A stretch of 64,000 nucleotides of DNA from Vibrio gelatinilyticus (GCF_022836845.1 NZ_JAJNNZ010000003.1:186001-250000); one strand, 5' to 3'; positions 1 through 9,735 are shown, counted from the stretch's first letter. Notes: a model not told the origin generated them from the sequence alone. Program-made: numbers and translations.

Positions 1-502
1 TTTGCGTACCAATGAGTTTGAGAATTGTTTGATTGAGCTGCTCACGTACCGTGTCCCTGTCAAGGGTTAGCGGAGTTTGCAGATAGGCATGGTCGGCGAA
101 CAAGACCAGACCAACACGGTCACCCTTTCTCTTATCGATAAAATCGGACACGACATTTTTTACGGCACTAAGCCTATCGATATACTCGCCTTCATGGCGC
201 ATATCTTTTTTGCTCATCGAGTAAGACAAATCGACAACCAACATCATGTCTCGGTGCTTGGGGTGAAACTCCACCGCTTCACCAAGCCAGACCGGGCGAC
301 ATGCTGCAACAACGAGCAGTGACCAGGCAAAGGCTAAAACAATTGGAGTGATGGCACTTTGTGGAGCATTGTCTTTGTTGAGCCCACTCGCATGCGGAAG
401 CATGATAGCAGCCTGGGCATGCGCGCGGCGGTAGTGACGGAAAATCAAGGGAAGTGGAAGTAACAGGCACATCCACCACCACTCAAGTGTTAAATTACTC
501 AT
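1..502 (-). CDS. von Willebrand factor A domain membrane protein (BatA-like), partial
   Basis: The gene runs off the left edge, so the C-terminus is missing. Reading from the ATG at 502 gives a hydrophobic N-terminus starting MSNLTLEWWMCLLLPL, a second membrane segment (VLAFAWSLLVVAAC), then a vWA domain starting at MMLVVDLSYSMS, which carries the MIDAS metal motif DxSxS. This is the usual make-up of the vWA proteins that sit with MoxR ATPases and DUF58 proteins (aerotolerance-type operons), thought to act in periplasmic or membrane protein assembly and stress. Its start overlaps the stop of the upstream DUF4381 gene by 8 nt, which implies translational coupling. The family is clear; the cellular role is inferred. 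Confidence 0.85.
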   Translation of the reverse strand, partial: MSNLTLEWWWMCLLLPLPLIFRHYRRAHAQAAIMLPHASGLNKDNAPQSAITPIVLAFAWSLLVVAACRPVWLGEAVEFHPKHRDMMLVVDLSYSMSKKDMRHEGEYIDRLSAVKNVVSDFIDKRKGDRVGLVLFADHAYLQTPLTLDRDTVREQLNQTILKLIGTQ

Positions 503-1001
503 TTACCGACTGTGCTTTTAAAGGTTGAACTCGAAATTTCTTTTTAGGAGGCAGCGCCTCGCTAATCCATGTGTGACAATCTTGAATAAGCTGTTCTTTA
601 TCTTTGGGTTCCTGATGTTGGTATAGCGCTCTGTCCCATTGTACCTTGTTATTGGTAAACCTAGGTTGCTCTAATTGAGAATCGAGAAATTGATACCAAG
701 CGAGACCAGTTAAGTTGGCGATACGCTCACGTGGATAGTAACTGAGTGCCGCTTGACGCACCAACTCCAGAGCAGCGGATGGTGACAATTGATGTTTCTC
801 CAGCGCAAAGAGACTCAGTGCTGCCTTTTTGGCTTTGAGCTTGCGTTTTTTGTATCGCACGAAAAAATAAATAGTGAATAGCAAAATGACAGTGGTCAGT
901 AATAGGCTCCACCATCCCATGGCAAGTGGCCACCATGACGGCTCTTGAGGCAATTGGATTGCATTGAGAGGAAGGAGTTGATTAGTGTCAGCTTGACTCA
1001 T
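495..1001 (-). CDS. DUF4381 domain membrane protein
   Basis: A 168-residue protein with one strong membrane segment near residues 25-50 (WWPLAMGWWSLLLTTVILLF), followed by a basic stretch (RYKKRKLKAKK) and a soluble helical domain. This matches the DUF4381 family, found almost always between DUF58 and vWA genes in MoxR operons. I chose the ATG at 1001 because it forms an ATGA overlap with the DUF58 stop; an upstream in-frame start at 1043 would add 14 residues lying inside the DUF58 gene. The function is unknown; it probably anchors or assembles the vWA complex. Confidence 0.85.
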   Translation of the reverse strand: MSQADTNQLLPLNAIQLPQEPSWWPLAMGWWSLLLTTVILLFTIYFFVRYKKRKLKAKKAALSLFALEKHQLSPSAALELVRQAALSYYPRERIANLTGLAWYQFLDSQLEQPRFTNNKVQWDRALYQHQEPKDKEQLIQDCHTWISEALPPKKKFRVQPLKAQSVNE

Positions 1002-1984
1002 TGTTGTATTCCATTTAGTTGCTTTAGTAGCGGGCTCCCACAAGATATTTGAGAATAGGGTATGCCCATTGTTGTTAGTTGGTCTTCGACTCGCTGCTGT
1101 TTTGCTATAAACGCAGCGCGTAATTGTTTGCGAGTGGAAGACAGTGAGAAGTTCAGTAGTGAACTGCCATTGCCATGGATCACTTGCTGGGTGCCTCTGT
1201 AGTCGGTGTCACCAACTTCTAGCGGGTCAAAAATCTGGATGGCTCTTATTGCGTGATGCTGCCTGAGCGCACTAAGGCTTGATTCAAACTTATCTGTCTG
1301 TGTCGAGAAATCACTCAATAGAATGATGTCACTGCCCTTAGGACAGACTCGTTTTAGTGTCGAGATTGGCCAATCCTGGGGCGTGGCTTGTTTATCGTGA
1401 ATGTCGCAACACTGCAACAATGCCGCGTTGTGCAGTTCAATGAGCTGCTGCAGCATGCCTAGCAGGTTCTTGGTAACGTTAGTGGGTTTTATCTCAACGA
1501 TGCCACTAGAGGTGCGAATTAACATGCCGACGCGATCCCCATTGGCTATCGCCATCCAGCTTAACAGGCTGGCCATATGGCAAACCTGAACGGATTTGAG
1601 CAACAGTTCACTACCCATGAACAAACTTTGGGCGAGGTCGATTAACAAGAAAACCGGCTTTTCGTGCTCCTCTGTAAACAGCTTTGTGTGAGCTTTTCCT
1701 GTTCTGGCTGTGACTCGCCAGTCAATTTGACGAATGTCATCCCCGGGCTGATATTGCCTGACCTCGGAAAAAGTCATACCGCGACCTTTAGTTGAACTTT
1801 GATGACTGCCGTTGAGTTGTGACCACAGGCTTTTGGCTGGTGGTAGCCATCGCTTACTGTACGTTTTGTAATGAACAAGCTCTTCAATCGTCAGCAATGC
1901 CCCTTGGCACGAAGAGGCGAGGAATCCATCCTGGATCGCCTCTGTGAGCGGGTTATTGTGTGGTTGATTTCTAAATATCATCAT
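998..1984 (-). CDS. DUF58 domain-containing protein
   Basis: A 328-residue soluble protein. The DUF58 core is visible around residues 65-110 (GRGMTFSEVRQYQPGDDIR, then IDWRVTARTGKAHTKLF), followed by a vWA-like fold starting PVFLLIDLAQS. DUF58 proteins are partners of MoxR AAA+ ATPases. The gene lies 35 nt downstream of the MoxR gene and overlaps the DUF4381 gene by ATGA, so the four genes form one minus-strand operon. Two adjacent ATG codons could serve as start. No catalytic activity can be assigned from the sequence. Confidence 0.9.
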   Translation of the reverse strand: MMIFRNQPHNNPLTEAIQDGFLASSCQGALLTIEELVHYKTYSKRWLPPAKSLWSQLNGSHQSSTKGRGMTFSEVRQYQPGDDIRQIDWRVTARTGKAHTKLFTEEHEKPVFLLIDLAQSLFMGSELLLKSVQVCHMASLLSWMAIANGDRVGMLIRTSSGIVEIKPTNVTKNLLGMLQQLIELHNAALLQCCDIHDKQATPQDWPISTLKRVCPKGSDIILLSDFSTQTDKFESSLSALRQHHAIRAIQIFDPLEVGDTDYRGTQQVIHGNGSSLLNFSLSSTRKQLRAAFIAKQQRVEDQLTTMGIPYSQISCGSPLLKQLNGIQQ

Positions 1985-2019
1985 GGCTCGTTGTTAACAC
2001 AGATTCTTCTATTGTCGGA

Positions 2020-2976
2020 CTAAGCTGAAGCGACCATAGCCAGAATTTCGCTAATAACTTTGTTAGCCGTAATACCTTCAGCCTGCGCCTGATAAGACAG
2101 CAACAAACGATGTCTTAACACTGGGTAGACAACGGCTTGTACATCTTCAGGGCTGACAAAATCGCGGCCTGACAGCCAGGCGTGCGCTCTAGCACAGCGA
2201 TCGAGCGCTATTGTTGCTCTAGGGCTAACGCCCATTTCCAGCCAACGCTCAAGAGTGTCACTGTAACTCTTAGGCTCTCGTGTTGCCATGACAATTCGAA
2301 CCAAATATTGTTCGATGCTATCAGCCATATGAATAGACAATGCTTGTTGGCGCGCAGAAAAGATATCTGATTGTGACAACTCGAACTTAGGTTGCTGGTG
2401 TCCTTCGAGTGCTTCTCCGCGATTTAGACGCAAAATGTCAAGTTCCGCTTGAGCATCGGGGTAGGCGACTTCTAAATGAAGCAAGAATCGATCAAGTTGA
2501 GCTTCTGGAAGTGGATAAGTGCCTTCCTGCTCGATTGGGTTTTGTGTTGCCATTACCAAGAACAGTTCGGGTAATGGGTAGGTTTTTTGGCCGACACTGA
2601 TTTGCTTTTCGGCCATCGCTTCAAGCATTGCCGCTTGCACCTTTGCAGGTGCGCGATTGACTTCATCGGCTAGAACCAAAGAATGAAAAATCGGTCCAGA
2701 TTTGAACTCAAAATTACCCGTTTCAGCATGAAAAATATCCGTGCCAGTTAAATCTGACGGTAATAAGTCTGGGGTAAATTGAATACGATGGAAGCTACCT
2801 TCTATACACTCCGCTAGCGATTTAATCGCTCGTGTTTTAGCAAGGCCAGGAGGCCCTTCAACGAGGATATGCCCATCAGCGAGTAATGCTACCAGCAACT
2901 GTTTAACCAATTGGCTTTGTCCGATAACTTGAGATTCAAGGTAGCATTGTAACTGTTGGAAAGAGTTCGCGGGCAT
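2020..2976 (-). CDS. MoxR-family AAA+ ATPase
   Basis: A 318-residue AAA+ chaperone-like ATPase. Walker A is GPPGLAKT (residues 41-48), Walker B is LVLADEVNRA (D104, E105), and sensor 1 is the ATQNP motif, all diagnostic of the MoxR family. MoxR proteins use ATP to remodel or mature partner proteins, commonly the vWA proteins encoded next to them, as here. It is the first gene of the MoxR-DUF58-DUF4381-vWA operon. The 260 nt upstream hold its promoter and face away from the small gene at 3240. Confidence 0.93.
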   Translation of the reverse strand: MPANSFQQLQCYLESQVIGQSQLVKQLLVALLADGHILVEGPPGLAKTRAIKSLAECIEGSFHRIQFTPDLLPSDLTGTDIFHAETGNFEFKSGPIFHSLVLADEVNRAPAKVQAAMLEAMAEKQISVGQKTYPLPELFLVMATQNPIEQEGTYPLPEAQLDRFLLHLEVAYPDAQAELDILRLNRGEALEGHQQPKFELSQSDIFSARQQALSIHMADSIEQYLVRIVMATREPKSYSDTLERWLEMGVSPRATIALDRCARAHAWLSGRDFVSPEDVQAVVYPVLRHRLLLSYQAQAEGITANKVISEILAMVASA

Positions 2977-3239
2977 GAAAAAGTATCTCCTTTGATTTGT
3001 CTAGCTAGTGTTCGGCACATTAGCGCGCACCTGTATAGATGGGTCAGACTATAAAAAGTTCCGTCGTTGTACGTCAAGCCATTGTAATCTTTGTTGCGTG
3101 TGGAACAAGAATCAAATCCTCTAACTGGGAGCAAGGCAAAGATATGCTGCCAATGAAGACGTAGCGTGAGGATCTTGGCGTTTGCAAGGAAAAAACAGTA
3201 CACTGTGGCCAGTTTTTATTGTAATTAGGTAAGCATGTC

Positions 3240-3440
3240 ATGAGTGACTTTGAAAAAGAGCTAGAGCAAATGTCAGCCCAAATGGCTAATGAGCCAGAAG
3301 AGAAATTACCTTCGATTGATGAGCAAAAGAAAATCGCAGCTGAGCTCAAGCAGTTAGAAGCAGAAGGGAAATTGACGCCTGAAGTGTTAGAAAAATATTT
3401 TGGCAAGTTTAGTGAGAAAAACAATGCGCCAATACATTAG
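3240..3440 (+). CDS. small acidic helical protein, unknown function
   Basis: A 66-residue, strongly acidic, Glu/Lys-rich protein predicted to be helical (MSDFEKELEQMSAQMANEPE at the start, KLTPEVLEKYFGKF near the end). It has no signal peptide, membrane segment or cysteine. I do not recognise a named family. Its codon use and compact acidic composition look like a real cytoplasmic protein. It stands alone between the MoxR operon (divergent) and the vpsT-like gene. Confidence 0.7.
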   Translation: MSDFEKELEQMSAQMANEPEEKLPSIDEQKKIAAELKQLEAEGKLTPEVLEKYFGKFSEKNNAPIH

Positions 3441-3684
3441 CATTTGCTAATTTCTGTTAATTAGAAAGTGTAGCTAGAGGCTGCACTTTTTATCAAGTGA
3501 CAAAATTATAAATTGGTGATTTGATTCGCATTTCTCATTTTTGAGACGCGCAGCCTATCTCGTTGTATATAAGGTGTTTTTATACTTCTAGCCCTGTAAT
3601 CACAAGGTTTCAAAACTTGACGTACCGACAACTCCTATTAAGTTTAGTATTACTAATGGAATAAAATAACCACACGGAGTTGGC

Positions 3685-4362
3685 ATGGCGACGGTCACAC
3701 GAAACGCCAGGCGTGCAATATTGTTAGCCGATAACAATTTGCAGTCTAGTCTACTGAAAGAGTCGATAGAGAAAAAAGTCGCATTGGAGATAAGGCTTAT
3801 GTCTCCAGAGCGTTTGACACCTGATGGAGGTGGTGTAACGGCCTCTGAACTCGACTTTCTTATCATCGATTACTTAGCTTTAGGGGAGCGTCACCTTAGA
3901 CGATACCTAGAGTTCAAGGAGTCTCTAACAGATAATGTTCAGGAAGTGTTAATTAATACCCCAGAAGAAATACCGAATTCAGAATTGTTGAAATGGCAAA
4001 ATCTGGTGGGGGTGTTTTATACCTCAGATACTCTCGACACACTAACGCAAGGTTTTAACTGTATCCTGGATGGCGAGATGTGGATGAGCCGTAAACTGGT
4101 CTTTGAATACATCAAGCTTTACCGTGAACGACAATGCCTCAAAACAAGCCCTTCTTATACAAATTTGACCAAACGTGAGCAACAGATCATTAAACTACTC
4201 GGAGATGGTGCGTCAAATACGCAGATCGCCGAAGAATTGTTTGTTAGTGAAAATACTGTTAAAGCCCACCTGCACAATACATTCAAAAAAATAAAGGTTA
4301 AAAATCGTGTTCAAGCCTTGTTATGGGTTAAAAACAACATTGCCTCTAAAGAATTTGTTTAA
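3685..4362 (+). CDS. VpsT/CsgD-family LuxR-type transcriptional regulator
   Basis: A 225-residue response-regulator-like protein with a C-terminal LuxR/FixJ helix-turn-helix (about residues 159-210: LTKREQQIIKLLGDGASN, then VSENTVKAHLHNTFKKI). The N-terminal receiver-like domain lacks a clear phospho-acceptor pocket. WMSR at residues 133-136 fits the W[FLM][TS]R motif by which VpsT binds cyclic di-GMP. VpsT relatives (VpsT, CpsQ, BrpT) activate exopolysaccharide and biofilm genes in vibrios. No polysaccharide locus is in the window, so its targets lie elsewhere. Length equals the family norm. It is followed at once by an IS5 remnant. Which paralog it is cannot be settled from sequence alone. 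Confidence 0.88.
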   Translation: MATVTRNARRAILLADNNLQSSLLKESIEKKVALEIRLMSPERLTPDGGGVTASELDFLIIDYLALGERHLRRYLEFKESLTDNVQEVLINTPEEIPNSELLKWQNLVGVFYTSDTLDTLTQGFNCILDGEMWMSRKLVFEYIKLYRERQCLKTSPSYTNLTKREQQIIKLLGDGASNTQIAEELFVSENTVKAHLHNTFKKIKVKNRVQALLWVKNNIASKEFV

Positions 4363-4372
4363 TTACCCTATC

Positions 4373-4888
4373 GGCTTTGTTGCTTAATTCAGAGTGAAGC
4401 TATGCCTACCCCATTGTGCTCAATTCTTAAACGATAGACTGAGTTTAAGACATGCCTAGCCCTGTAAGCTTGTTCAACGCTTTGACTATTGCGTAAGTCT
4501 CACCAACCTGAGCGTTGAAATTTCTAAGGCTTATTGTAACACCTAACAACTGTTCACTTGATACATAGCTGTCTCTGATAGCGAACGCTGGTGATAGCAT
4601 ACTACTTTTCCACTTCTTGTTGGATCTATAGAACTTCTGGTAACTTACCGCTAAATTGCGAGGATGTCCTCGTTCCCAGAAGGCTGCCCCTTCTCGTGGT
4701 GGGGTGTACTGATTCGCTACCTCATCAATCCTAAAGGTCAGAGAACCACGGTTTAATAAAGCGTTAGTGTACTCTTCCAGTTAGTTGTCTTGTCACGAGG
4801 TATAAGCATGAGGCGACGACGATTAATGGGTGTAGCCGATCAGATCGTAGCTTCTTGATTAAGTTCCATCGACTTAAGCAATAAAGCC
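4373..4888 (-). mobile_element. decayed IS5-family insertion sequence remnant
   Basis: The ends are near-perfect inverted repeats: GGCTTTGTTGCTTAA at 4373-4387 and the complement of GGCTTTATTGCTTAA at 4874-4888. The left end resembles the IS903/IS5-group terminus. The interior holds minus-strand fragments of an IS5 transposase (see the pseudogene entry). At about 516 bp it is roughly half a normal IS5 element, so it has internal deletions. I could not see a matching target-site duplication (left flank ctatc, right flank gattg), consistent with age. It fills the gap between the vpsT-like gene and malK. Confidence 0.8.
4445..4809 (-). pseudogene. IS5-family transposase fragments, frameshifted and internally deleted
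   Basis: From the ATG at 4809 the reading begins MLIPRDKTTNWK. A missing base then shifts the frame, which continues EYTNALLNRGSLTFRIDE, the conserved IS5 transposase N-terminus. It jumps to TPPREGAAFWERGHPRNLAV and ends with SLRNFNAQVGETYAIVKALN and LTGLGMS, the conserved IS5 C-terminus. The catalytic core between these blocks is largely gone. The element cannot encode an active transposase. Confidence 0.8.
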
Positions 4889-4926
4889 GATTGCACAATC
4901 AAAATAACAAATAAGTTAGTCAAAAA

Positions 4927-4965
4927 ATAAAATCCCCCAGACCTCAATGAGGCAGGGGGATTTTC
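4927..4965 (-). terminator. intrinsic terminator of malK
   Basis: Inverted repeat AATCCCCC ... GGGGGATT with an A-rich left flank, read on the minus strand as a GC-rich hairpin followed by TTTTATTTTTTG. It lies about 40 nt beyond the malK stop. Confidence 0.85.
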
Positions 4966-5001
4966 AGCAAGCAAAGGTGCTTAAATAGGGCTGAGTGAGC
5001 T

Positions 5002-6114
5002 TTATTCTACGCCCGCTTCTTTGTGCAGACGTCGGCATGCTCGGCCATCGCTGTGGAACAAATGACAGCGGTGAGCTGGAATACCAATGGTGAGTTTATC
5101 ACCGACTTCTACAGCAAGAGTATCTGGCTGACGGTAAATCACATCGGCATCGGCACTTTCTAGGTTAAGGTATACCTGAGTTTCATTGCCAAGTTTTTCG
5201 ACAATCATCACTTCACCTGCAACTTTTGCATCACCATCGGCTGCCGAGACTAAGTGCTCAGGTCGGATGCCTAATGACATTCTGTCTCCACGGTTTACGG
5301 TTTTACCATCGACAGGGATCCAGAAAGAATCACCATCTGAAAGCTGAACTTTAACGCGATTCTCTTCTACTTCATCAATAAACACACTCATGAAGTTCAT
5401 TTTAGGAGAGCCAATAAAGCCAGCCACGAAACGGTTTTCAGGGTAGTGATATAACTCAAGAGGTTTACCAACCTGAGAGACAAATCCATCATCAAGAACC
5501 ACAATCTTATCGGCCATCGTCATGGCTTCGACCTGATCATGGGTAACGTAGATCATGGTGCAACCCAGTTGGCGTTGAAGTTTGGTGATTTGAGAGCGCA
5601 TATTAACGCGCAGTGCAGCATCAAGGTTAGAAAGAGGTTCGTCTAATAGAAAGACATTTGGTTGGGATACCAGTGTACGGCCAATGGCAACACGTTGACG
5701 TTGACCACCCGATAGCGCTTTTGGTTGACGCTCGAGTAGGTGACCAAGCTGCAGGATCTCGGCAGCATGTTCGACACGACGATCGATTTCACCTTTATCG
5801 GCTTTTGCGAGCTTAAGGCCAAAAGACATATTGTCATAAAGATTCAGGTGAGGATAAAGTGCGTAGGATTGGAAAACCATGCCCACACCACGCTTTGAAG
5901 GCTCAACATCGTTCATGCGCTCTTCACCAATGTACAAGTCACCAGAGGTGATGTCCTCTAGTCCGGCAATGCAACGAAGCAGCGTTGATTTACCACAACC
6001 TGATGGACCAACGAAGACAACAAACTCGCCTTCATTGATCTCAAGATCAACATTCTTAGAAATCAGTACGTCACCGTACGCTTTACTAACATTTTTTAAC
6101 GTGACACTCGCCAT
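5002..6114 (-). CDS. malK: maltose/maltodextrin ABC transporter ATP-binding protein MalK
   Basis: A 370-residue ABC ATPase, the length of E. coli MalK (371). Walker [10 protein letters not shown] is at residues 36-44, the signature LSGGQ at 134-138, Walker B LLDEP with D158/E159, and the H-loop His at 192. The C-terminal third is the OB-fold regulatory domain that in E. coli binds enzyme IIA-Glc and MalT. It powers MalFGK2 import of maltodextrins. It is transcribed divergently from malE-malF-malG across a 0.76 kb control region with MalT-like boxes, the classical arrangement. Confidence 0.97.
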   Translation of the reverse strand: MASVTLKNVSKAYGDVLISKNVDLEINEGEFVVFVGPSGCGKSTLLRCIAGLEDITSGDLYIGEERMNDVEPSKRGVGMVFQSYALYPHLNLYDNMSFGLKLAKADKGEIDRRVEHAAEILQLGHLLERQPKALSGGQRQRVAIGRTLVSQPNVFLLDEPLSNLDAALRVNMRSQITKLQRQLGCTMIYVTHDQVEAMTMADKIVVLDDGFVSQVGKPLELYHYPENRFVAGFIGSPKMNFMSVFIDEVEENRVKVQLSDGDSFWIPVDGKTVNRGDRMSLGIRPEHLVSAADGDAKVAGEVMIVEKLGNETQVYLNLESADADVIYRQPDTLAVEVGDKLTIGIPAHRCHLFHSDGRACRRLHKEAGVE

Positions 6115-6210
6115 GTAGCTCGTCCTCGATTTATCTTTTTATAATTTACTGCCAGTTATTATAAAGACACTTTAGCAGGCAATAATAGTAGGAATTTTTC
6201 ATTGAGCTGA

Positions 6211-6254
6211 ATAGAAAGAAAAAAGGGTGGTGCGCTAGTGTAGTGGCACCACCC
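6211..6254 (-). terminator. intrinsic terminator-like hairpin in the malK leader
   Basis: GGGTGGTGC at 6225-6233 pairs perfectly with GCACCACCC at 6246-6254. On the minus strand the stem is followed by TTTTTTCTTTCT. It sits about 100 nt upstream of the malK start in the direction of malK transcription, so it would stop or attenuate a transcript entering malK, or end a short RNA made from the control region. Confidence 0.7.
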
Positions 6255-6296
6255 CCAAGCCAAGAACAAGTTTGTATCCCCCGGTATGAATTGAAA

Positions 6297-6700
6297 GCCC
6301 TCCCCCGTAAATTAATTACCACTGGTACTTCAATCCATATCTACAAAGTCTTGCCCGGCATTGCAAACCAGCACTCGTTATTTTCGTTTGCTCTAGGCAC
6401 TTTAAGCCGCGTGATTTCATTGACAAGTTGAATGAACATCTCTTAATGAGTAAAACGCTCTTATTGATGGCTAAAGCGATGGTTCGATAAAACGAATATA
6501 GCGAGCTACTCGCTGGTATAGGGTTCTTACCATCCGCTTTGGATGAGTGCAGTTTCCGTGATATTGGTAAATCGGTCATCCTCCTAATCGAAATAATTGT
6601 AGGGGGAGTAGAAAAGGATGAGGGGTGAGGGGAGTAGAAACGCATGGTGAGATCTAGGTCAAAAAAAACGTCCTTATAATGGTGAAATTGGTCACACTTA
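6297..6700. promoter_or_regulatory. malK-malE divergent control region with MalT-like boxes and CRP-like site
   Basis: Several copies of the MalT core GGATGA or close variants are present: plus strand at 6541-6546 and 6616-6621, and minus strand at 6576-6581. G-rich repeats run through 6601-6635, and CGGGGGAGGG-like minus-strand boxes lie near 6285-6307. A -10-like TATAAT is at 6675-6680 on the malE side. GGTGA-N6-TCACA at 6681-6696 is a fair CRP half-site pair, and TGTGA at 6711 a weaker one. Between 6115 and 6876 I see no convincing gene. E. coli uses MalT plus CRP in the same place; the sites here are by inspection only. Confidence 0.65.
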
Positions 6701-6882
6701 CCGAACGTTATGTGACAATGATCGCGCACGGTGACCGATTGAGATCACGGAAATCATACCGACCTCTAAGGGCGTAGAGAGTAGGATGATGATAGCAACT
6801 AAAATTTTTTAGATGATATGCTTCGAAATAAGGCAAATCCTCTGGATAAACCTACGATCAAAACTATAAAAAGGATATGAAC

Positions 6883-8064
6883 ATGAAAAAAGCCCTAAGC
6901 ACTGTAGCTCTAGGTACGCTAGTCGCTCTAGGTTCTTTTGGTGCAAATGCTGCTATCGAAGAAGGACAACTTACCATTTGGATTAATGGCGATAAAGGAT
7001 ACAACGGTCTTGCTGAAGTTGGTAAGAAGTTCGAGGAAGAGACGGGTATCAAAGTGACCGTAGCGCATCCAGATGGTCTTGAAAGCCGTTTCCCTCAGGT
7101 TGCTGCAACTGGCGATGGTCCTGATATCGTATTTTGGGCTCACGACCGTTTTGGTGAGTACGCAGAAGCAGGCCTTCTAGCTGAAATCAAACCGTCAAAA
7201 GAGATCAAAGACGGTATCATTGATTTTGCATGGGACGCTGTAAACTACGACGGTAAAACAATTGGTTACCCAGTAGCAGTTGAGTCTCTATCTCTAATCT
7301 ACAACAAAGATCTTGTTCCTAACCCACCAAAGAGCTGGGAAGAAGTGGAAGCATTGAATGCAAAACTTGCTAAAGACGGCAAAACAGCAATCATGTGGAA
7401 CCTAAAAGAACCGTACTTCACATGGCCACTTATGGCTGCTGACGGTGGTTACGCATTCAAGTATTCTGCATCAGGTTACGACGTGAAAGATGCGGGTATT
7501 AACAAGCAAGGTGTTAACGATGCACTTAGCTTTGTTAAAGCACTGGCTGACAAGGGCGTGATTTCTCCAGATATGGACTACTCGGTATCTGAGTCTGCAT
7601 TTAACCAAGGTAAAACAGCCATGACTATCAATGGTCCTTGGGCTTGGGCAAACATTGAGAAATCAGGCATCAACTACGGCGTGACTACGCTACCTAAGTT
7701 CAACGGTCAAGCTTCAAAGCCTTTCGTTGGTGTTCTAACGGCAGGTATCAGCACAGCTTCACCAAACAAAGATCTAGCTGTTGAGTTCATTGAGAACTAC
7801 CTACTAACAAACGACGGTCTACGTGAAGTGAACAATGATAAGCCACTTGGCGCGGTTGCTCTAACATCTTTCCAAGATGAGCTAGGCGCAGATGCACGTA
7901 TTGCTGCGACAATGGACAATGCAATGAACGGCGAAATCATGCCTAACGTACCACAAATGAACGCTTTCTGGGCTTCTGCTAAGAACGCTATCGTAAATGT
8001 GGTTGATGGTCGCCAATCTGTGGACGAAGCTCTAGCTGACGCAGAAAAGCAAATGACTAAGTAA
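6883..8064 (+). CDS. malE: periplasmic maltose/maltodextrin-binding protein MalE
   Basis: A 393-residue periplasmic binding protein. The first 25 or so residues are a Sec signal peptide ending ANA. The mature part starts [19 protein letters not shown], very close to E. coli MalE. Binding-cleft motifs [15 protein letters not shown] and TINGPWAW are conserved. I start at 6883 rather than the ATG at 6877 because the ribosome site AAGGA (6871-6875) is 7 nt from 6883 but only 1 nt from 6877. Codon use is strongly biased, suggesting high expression. It heads malE-malF-malG and is separated from malF by a stable stem-loop. A paralog lies at 16813. Confidence 0.96.
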   Translation: MKKALSTVALGTLVALGSFGANAAIEEGQLTIWINGDKGYNGLAEVGKKFEEETGIKVTVAHPDGLESRFPQVAATGDGPDIVFWAHDRFGEYAEAGLLAEIKPSKEIKDGIIDFAWDAVNYDGKTIGYPVAVESLSLIYNKDLVPNPPKSWEEVEALNAKLAKDGKTAIMWNLKEPYFTWPLMAADGGYAFKYSASGYDVKDAGINKQGVNDALSFVKALADKGVISPDMDYSVSESAFNQGKTAMTINGPWAWANIEKSGINYGVTTLPKFNGQASKPFVGVLTAGISTASPNKDLAVEFIENYLLTNDGLREVNNDKPLGAVALTSFQDELGADARIAATMDNAMNGEIMPNVPQMNAFWASAKNAIVNVVDGRQSVDEALADAEKQMTK

Positions 8065-8089
8065 CAACCTATTTTAGAACTACCCTTTT

Positions 8090-8111
8090 AAGGAGGGGGT
8101 AACCCCTCCTT
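8090..8111 (+). repeat. stable stem-loop between malE and malF
   Basis: AAGGAGGGG and CCCCTCCTT pair perfectly (9 bp) around a GTAA loop and are followed by an AT-rich tract (CATTTATATTTTTTATTTTT). It can act as a partial terminator and as a 3' block that protects malE mRNA, giving more binding protein than membrane subunits, as the REP elements do after E. coli malE. Confidence 0.8.
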
Positions 8112-8152
8112 CATTTATATTTTTTATTTTTATATCGCTAGCAGGTCGTATT

Positions 8153-9724
8153 ATGCAGTCAGTTCCAGGTACAGATGCCATGTCAGCGCCAGCTTCTTCA
8201 ACACCAACCAGCAAAAACGTATTCATAAAGTGGTCTCTTCTAGGGGCTGTTGGTCTTGTTAATGGCTACGCAACAATTTTAATGTATTCCCGTGGTGAGC
8301 TTGCCTTTGCATTGCTTACCGTGGTCTTAACCGCTCTGGCACTTTACGTATTCGGTAGCAAGAAAACCTACGCACACCGTTACATTTATCCAGGTATCGC
8401 TGGGATGATTTTGTTTATCATCTTCCCTTTGGTCTATACCGTCGGATTGGCCTTCACCAACTACAGTGCCAAAAACCAATTGTCTTTAGAGCGGGCACAA
8501 AGCGTTCTGGAACAGCGTACGTTCCAAAGTGGTGAAAGTTTCTCTTTTGATTTATACAAAACAGGCAATGGTCATCGTATCTACGTCAAAGATGGTGACC
8601 AACTGCTGGTTAGCCCTGAGTTTGATATCTCTAGCCCATCAGCAGACTACGATCTGTCTGTGGCAGAAACTCAATCTGGTGAAAAAGAGAAAATAAAAGC
8701 GATTATTCAAAATCGTTCGACTCTGAACACCATCGATCTTCACATGCCTGACGGCTCAGACATTCGTATGAGTGGCTTACGTAAGTTTGCTTCTGTACAA
8801 GCGCTGTTTAGCAAAATTGAAGGTACAGAGGATCTTCTTAACAACAAGACGGGCGAAATCTTCAAGCCAAATATGGAAGTGGGCTTCTATCAACCTGTCG
8901 ATGACAACGGTGAGTTTATCGGGAACACTGTGTCACCAGGCTTCATTGTTGATATTGGTACTTACAACTTTGAGCGTGTTTGGAAGGATGATGGTATCAA
9001 AGAGCCTTTCATTAGCATCTTTATTTGGACGGTCGTGTTCTCGGTACTAACGGTTATCTTTACGTTAGTTATCGGCCTGGTACTTGCTAGCATTGTTCAG
9101 TGGGAAGAGCTCAAAGGCCGCGCAGTTTATCGTGTACTTTTGATTCTCCCTTATGCGGTCCCAGCGTTCATCTCAATTCTGATTTTTAAAGGTTTGTTTA
9201 ACCAGAGTTTTGGTGAAATAAACATGGTTCTTGAGTCCATCTTTGGTATCAGCCCTAACTGGTTCTCGGATCCGATTCTTGCCAAAACGATGGTGTTGAT
9301 TGTCAATACATGGCTCGGCTTCCCCTACATGATGATTTTATGTATGGGATTATTAAAAGCGATACCTGATGACTTGTATGAAGCTTCTGCTATCGATGGT
9401 GCTAACTTTGTGCACAACTTTAAGAAAGTCACACTACCATTGATGATTAAGCCTTTAACACCGCTACTCATTGCAAGCTTTGCCTTTAACTTCAATAACT
9501 TTGTAATGATACAGTTGTTGACACAAGGTGGACCAAACATGATTGGTACGTCTGAACCTGCCGGTTACACAGATTTACTCGTTAGCTACACCTACCGTAT
9601 CGCCTTTGAGGGTTCGGGTGGTCAGGACTTTGGTCTGGCAAGTGCAATCGCGACGCTTATCTTCTTACTTGTAGGTGCATTGGCATTGCTCAACCTACGT
9701 TTCACTAAGCTTGAACAGGATTAA
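8153..9724 (+). CDS. malF: maltose ABC transporter permease MalF
   Basis: A 523-residue inner-membrane permease (E. coli MalF is 514). It has N-terminal membrane helices, a large periplasmic P2-type loop (about residues 105-280) and a C-terminal bundle of helices. The EAA loop that docks on MalK is visible around residues 407-430 (EASAIDGA ... TLPLM). It pairs with MalG 11 nt downstream. A second in-frame ATG lies 27 nt inside; I kept the first because an AGG sits 7 nt upstream of it. Confidence 0.96.
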   Translation: MQSVPGTDAMSAPASSTPTSKNVFIKWSLLGAVGLVNGYATILMYSRGELAFALLTVVLTALALYVFGSKKTYAHRYIYPGIAGMILFIIFPLVYTVGLAFTNYSAKNQLSLERAQSVLEQRTFQSGESFSFDLYKTGNGHRIYVKDGDQLLVSPEFDISSPSADYDLSVAETQSGEKEKIKAIIQNRSTLNTIDLHMPDGSDIRMSGLRKFASVQALFSKIEGTEDLLNNKTGEIFKPNMEVGFYQPVDDNGEFIGNTVSPGFIVDIGTYNFERVWKDDGIKEPFISIFIWTVVFSVLTVIFTLVIGLVLASIVQWEELKGRAVYRVLLILPYAVPAFISILIFKGLFNQSFGEINMVLESIFGISPNWFSDPILAKTMVLIVNTWLGFPYMMILCMGLLKAIPDDLYEASAIDGANFVHNFKKVTLPLMIKPLTPLLIASFAFNFNNFVMIQLLTQGGPNMIGTSEPAGYTDLLVSYTYRIAFEGSGGQDFGLASAIATLIFLLVGALALLNLRFTKLEQD

Positions 9725-9735
9725 GGAGTAGAACA

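Noticed and set aside
6316..6729. 137-residue minus-strand frame in the malK-malE gap
   Set aside because: Low-complexity translation without family features, lying over the MalT boxes and promoters.
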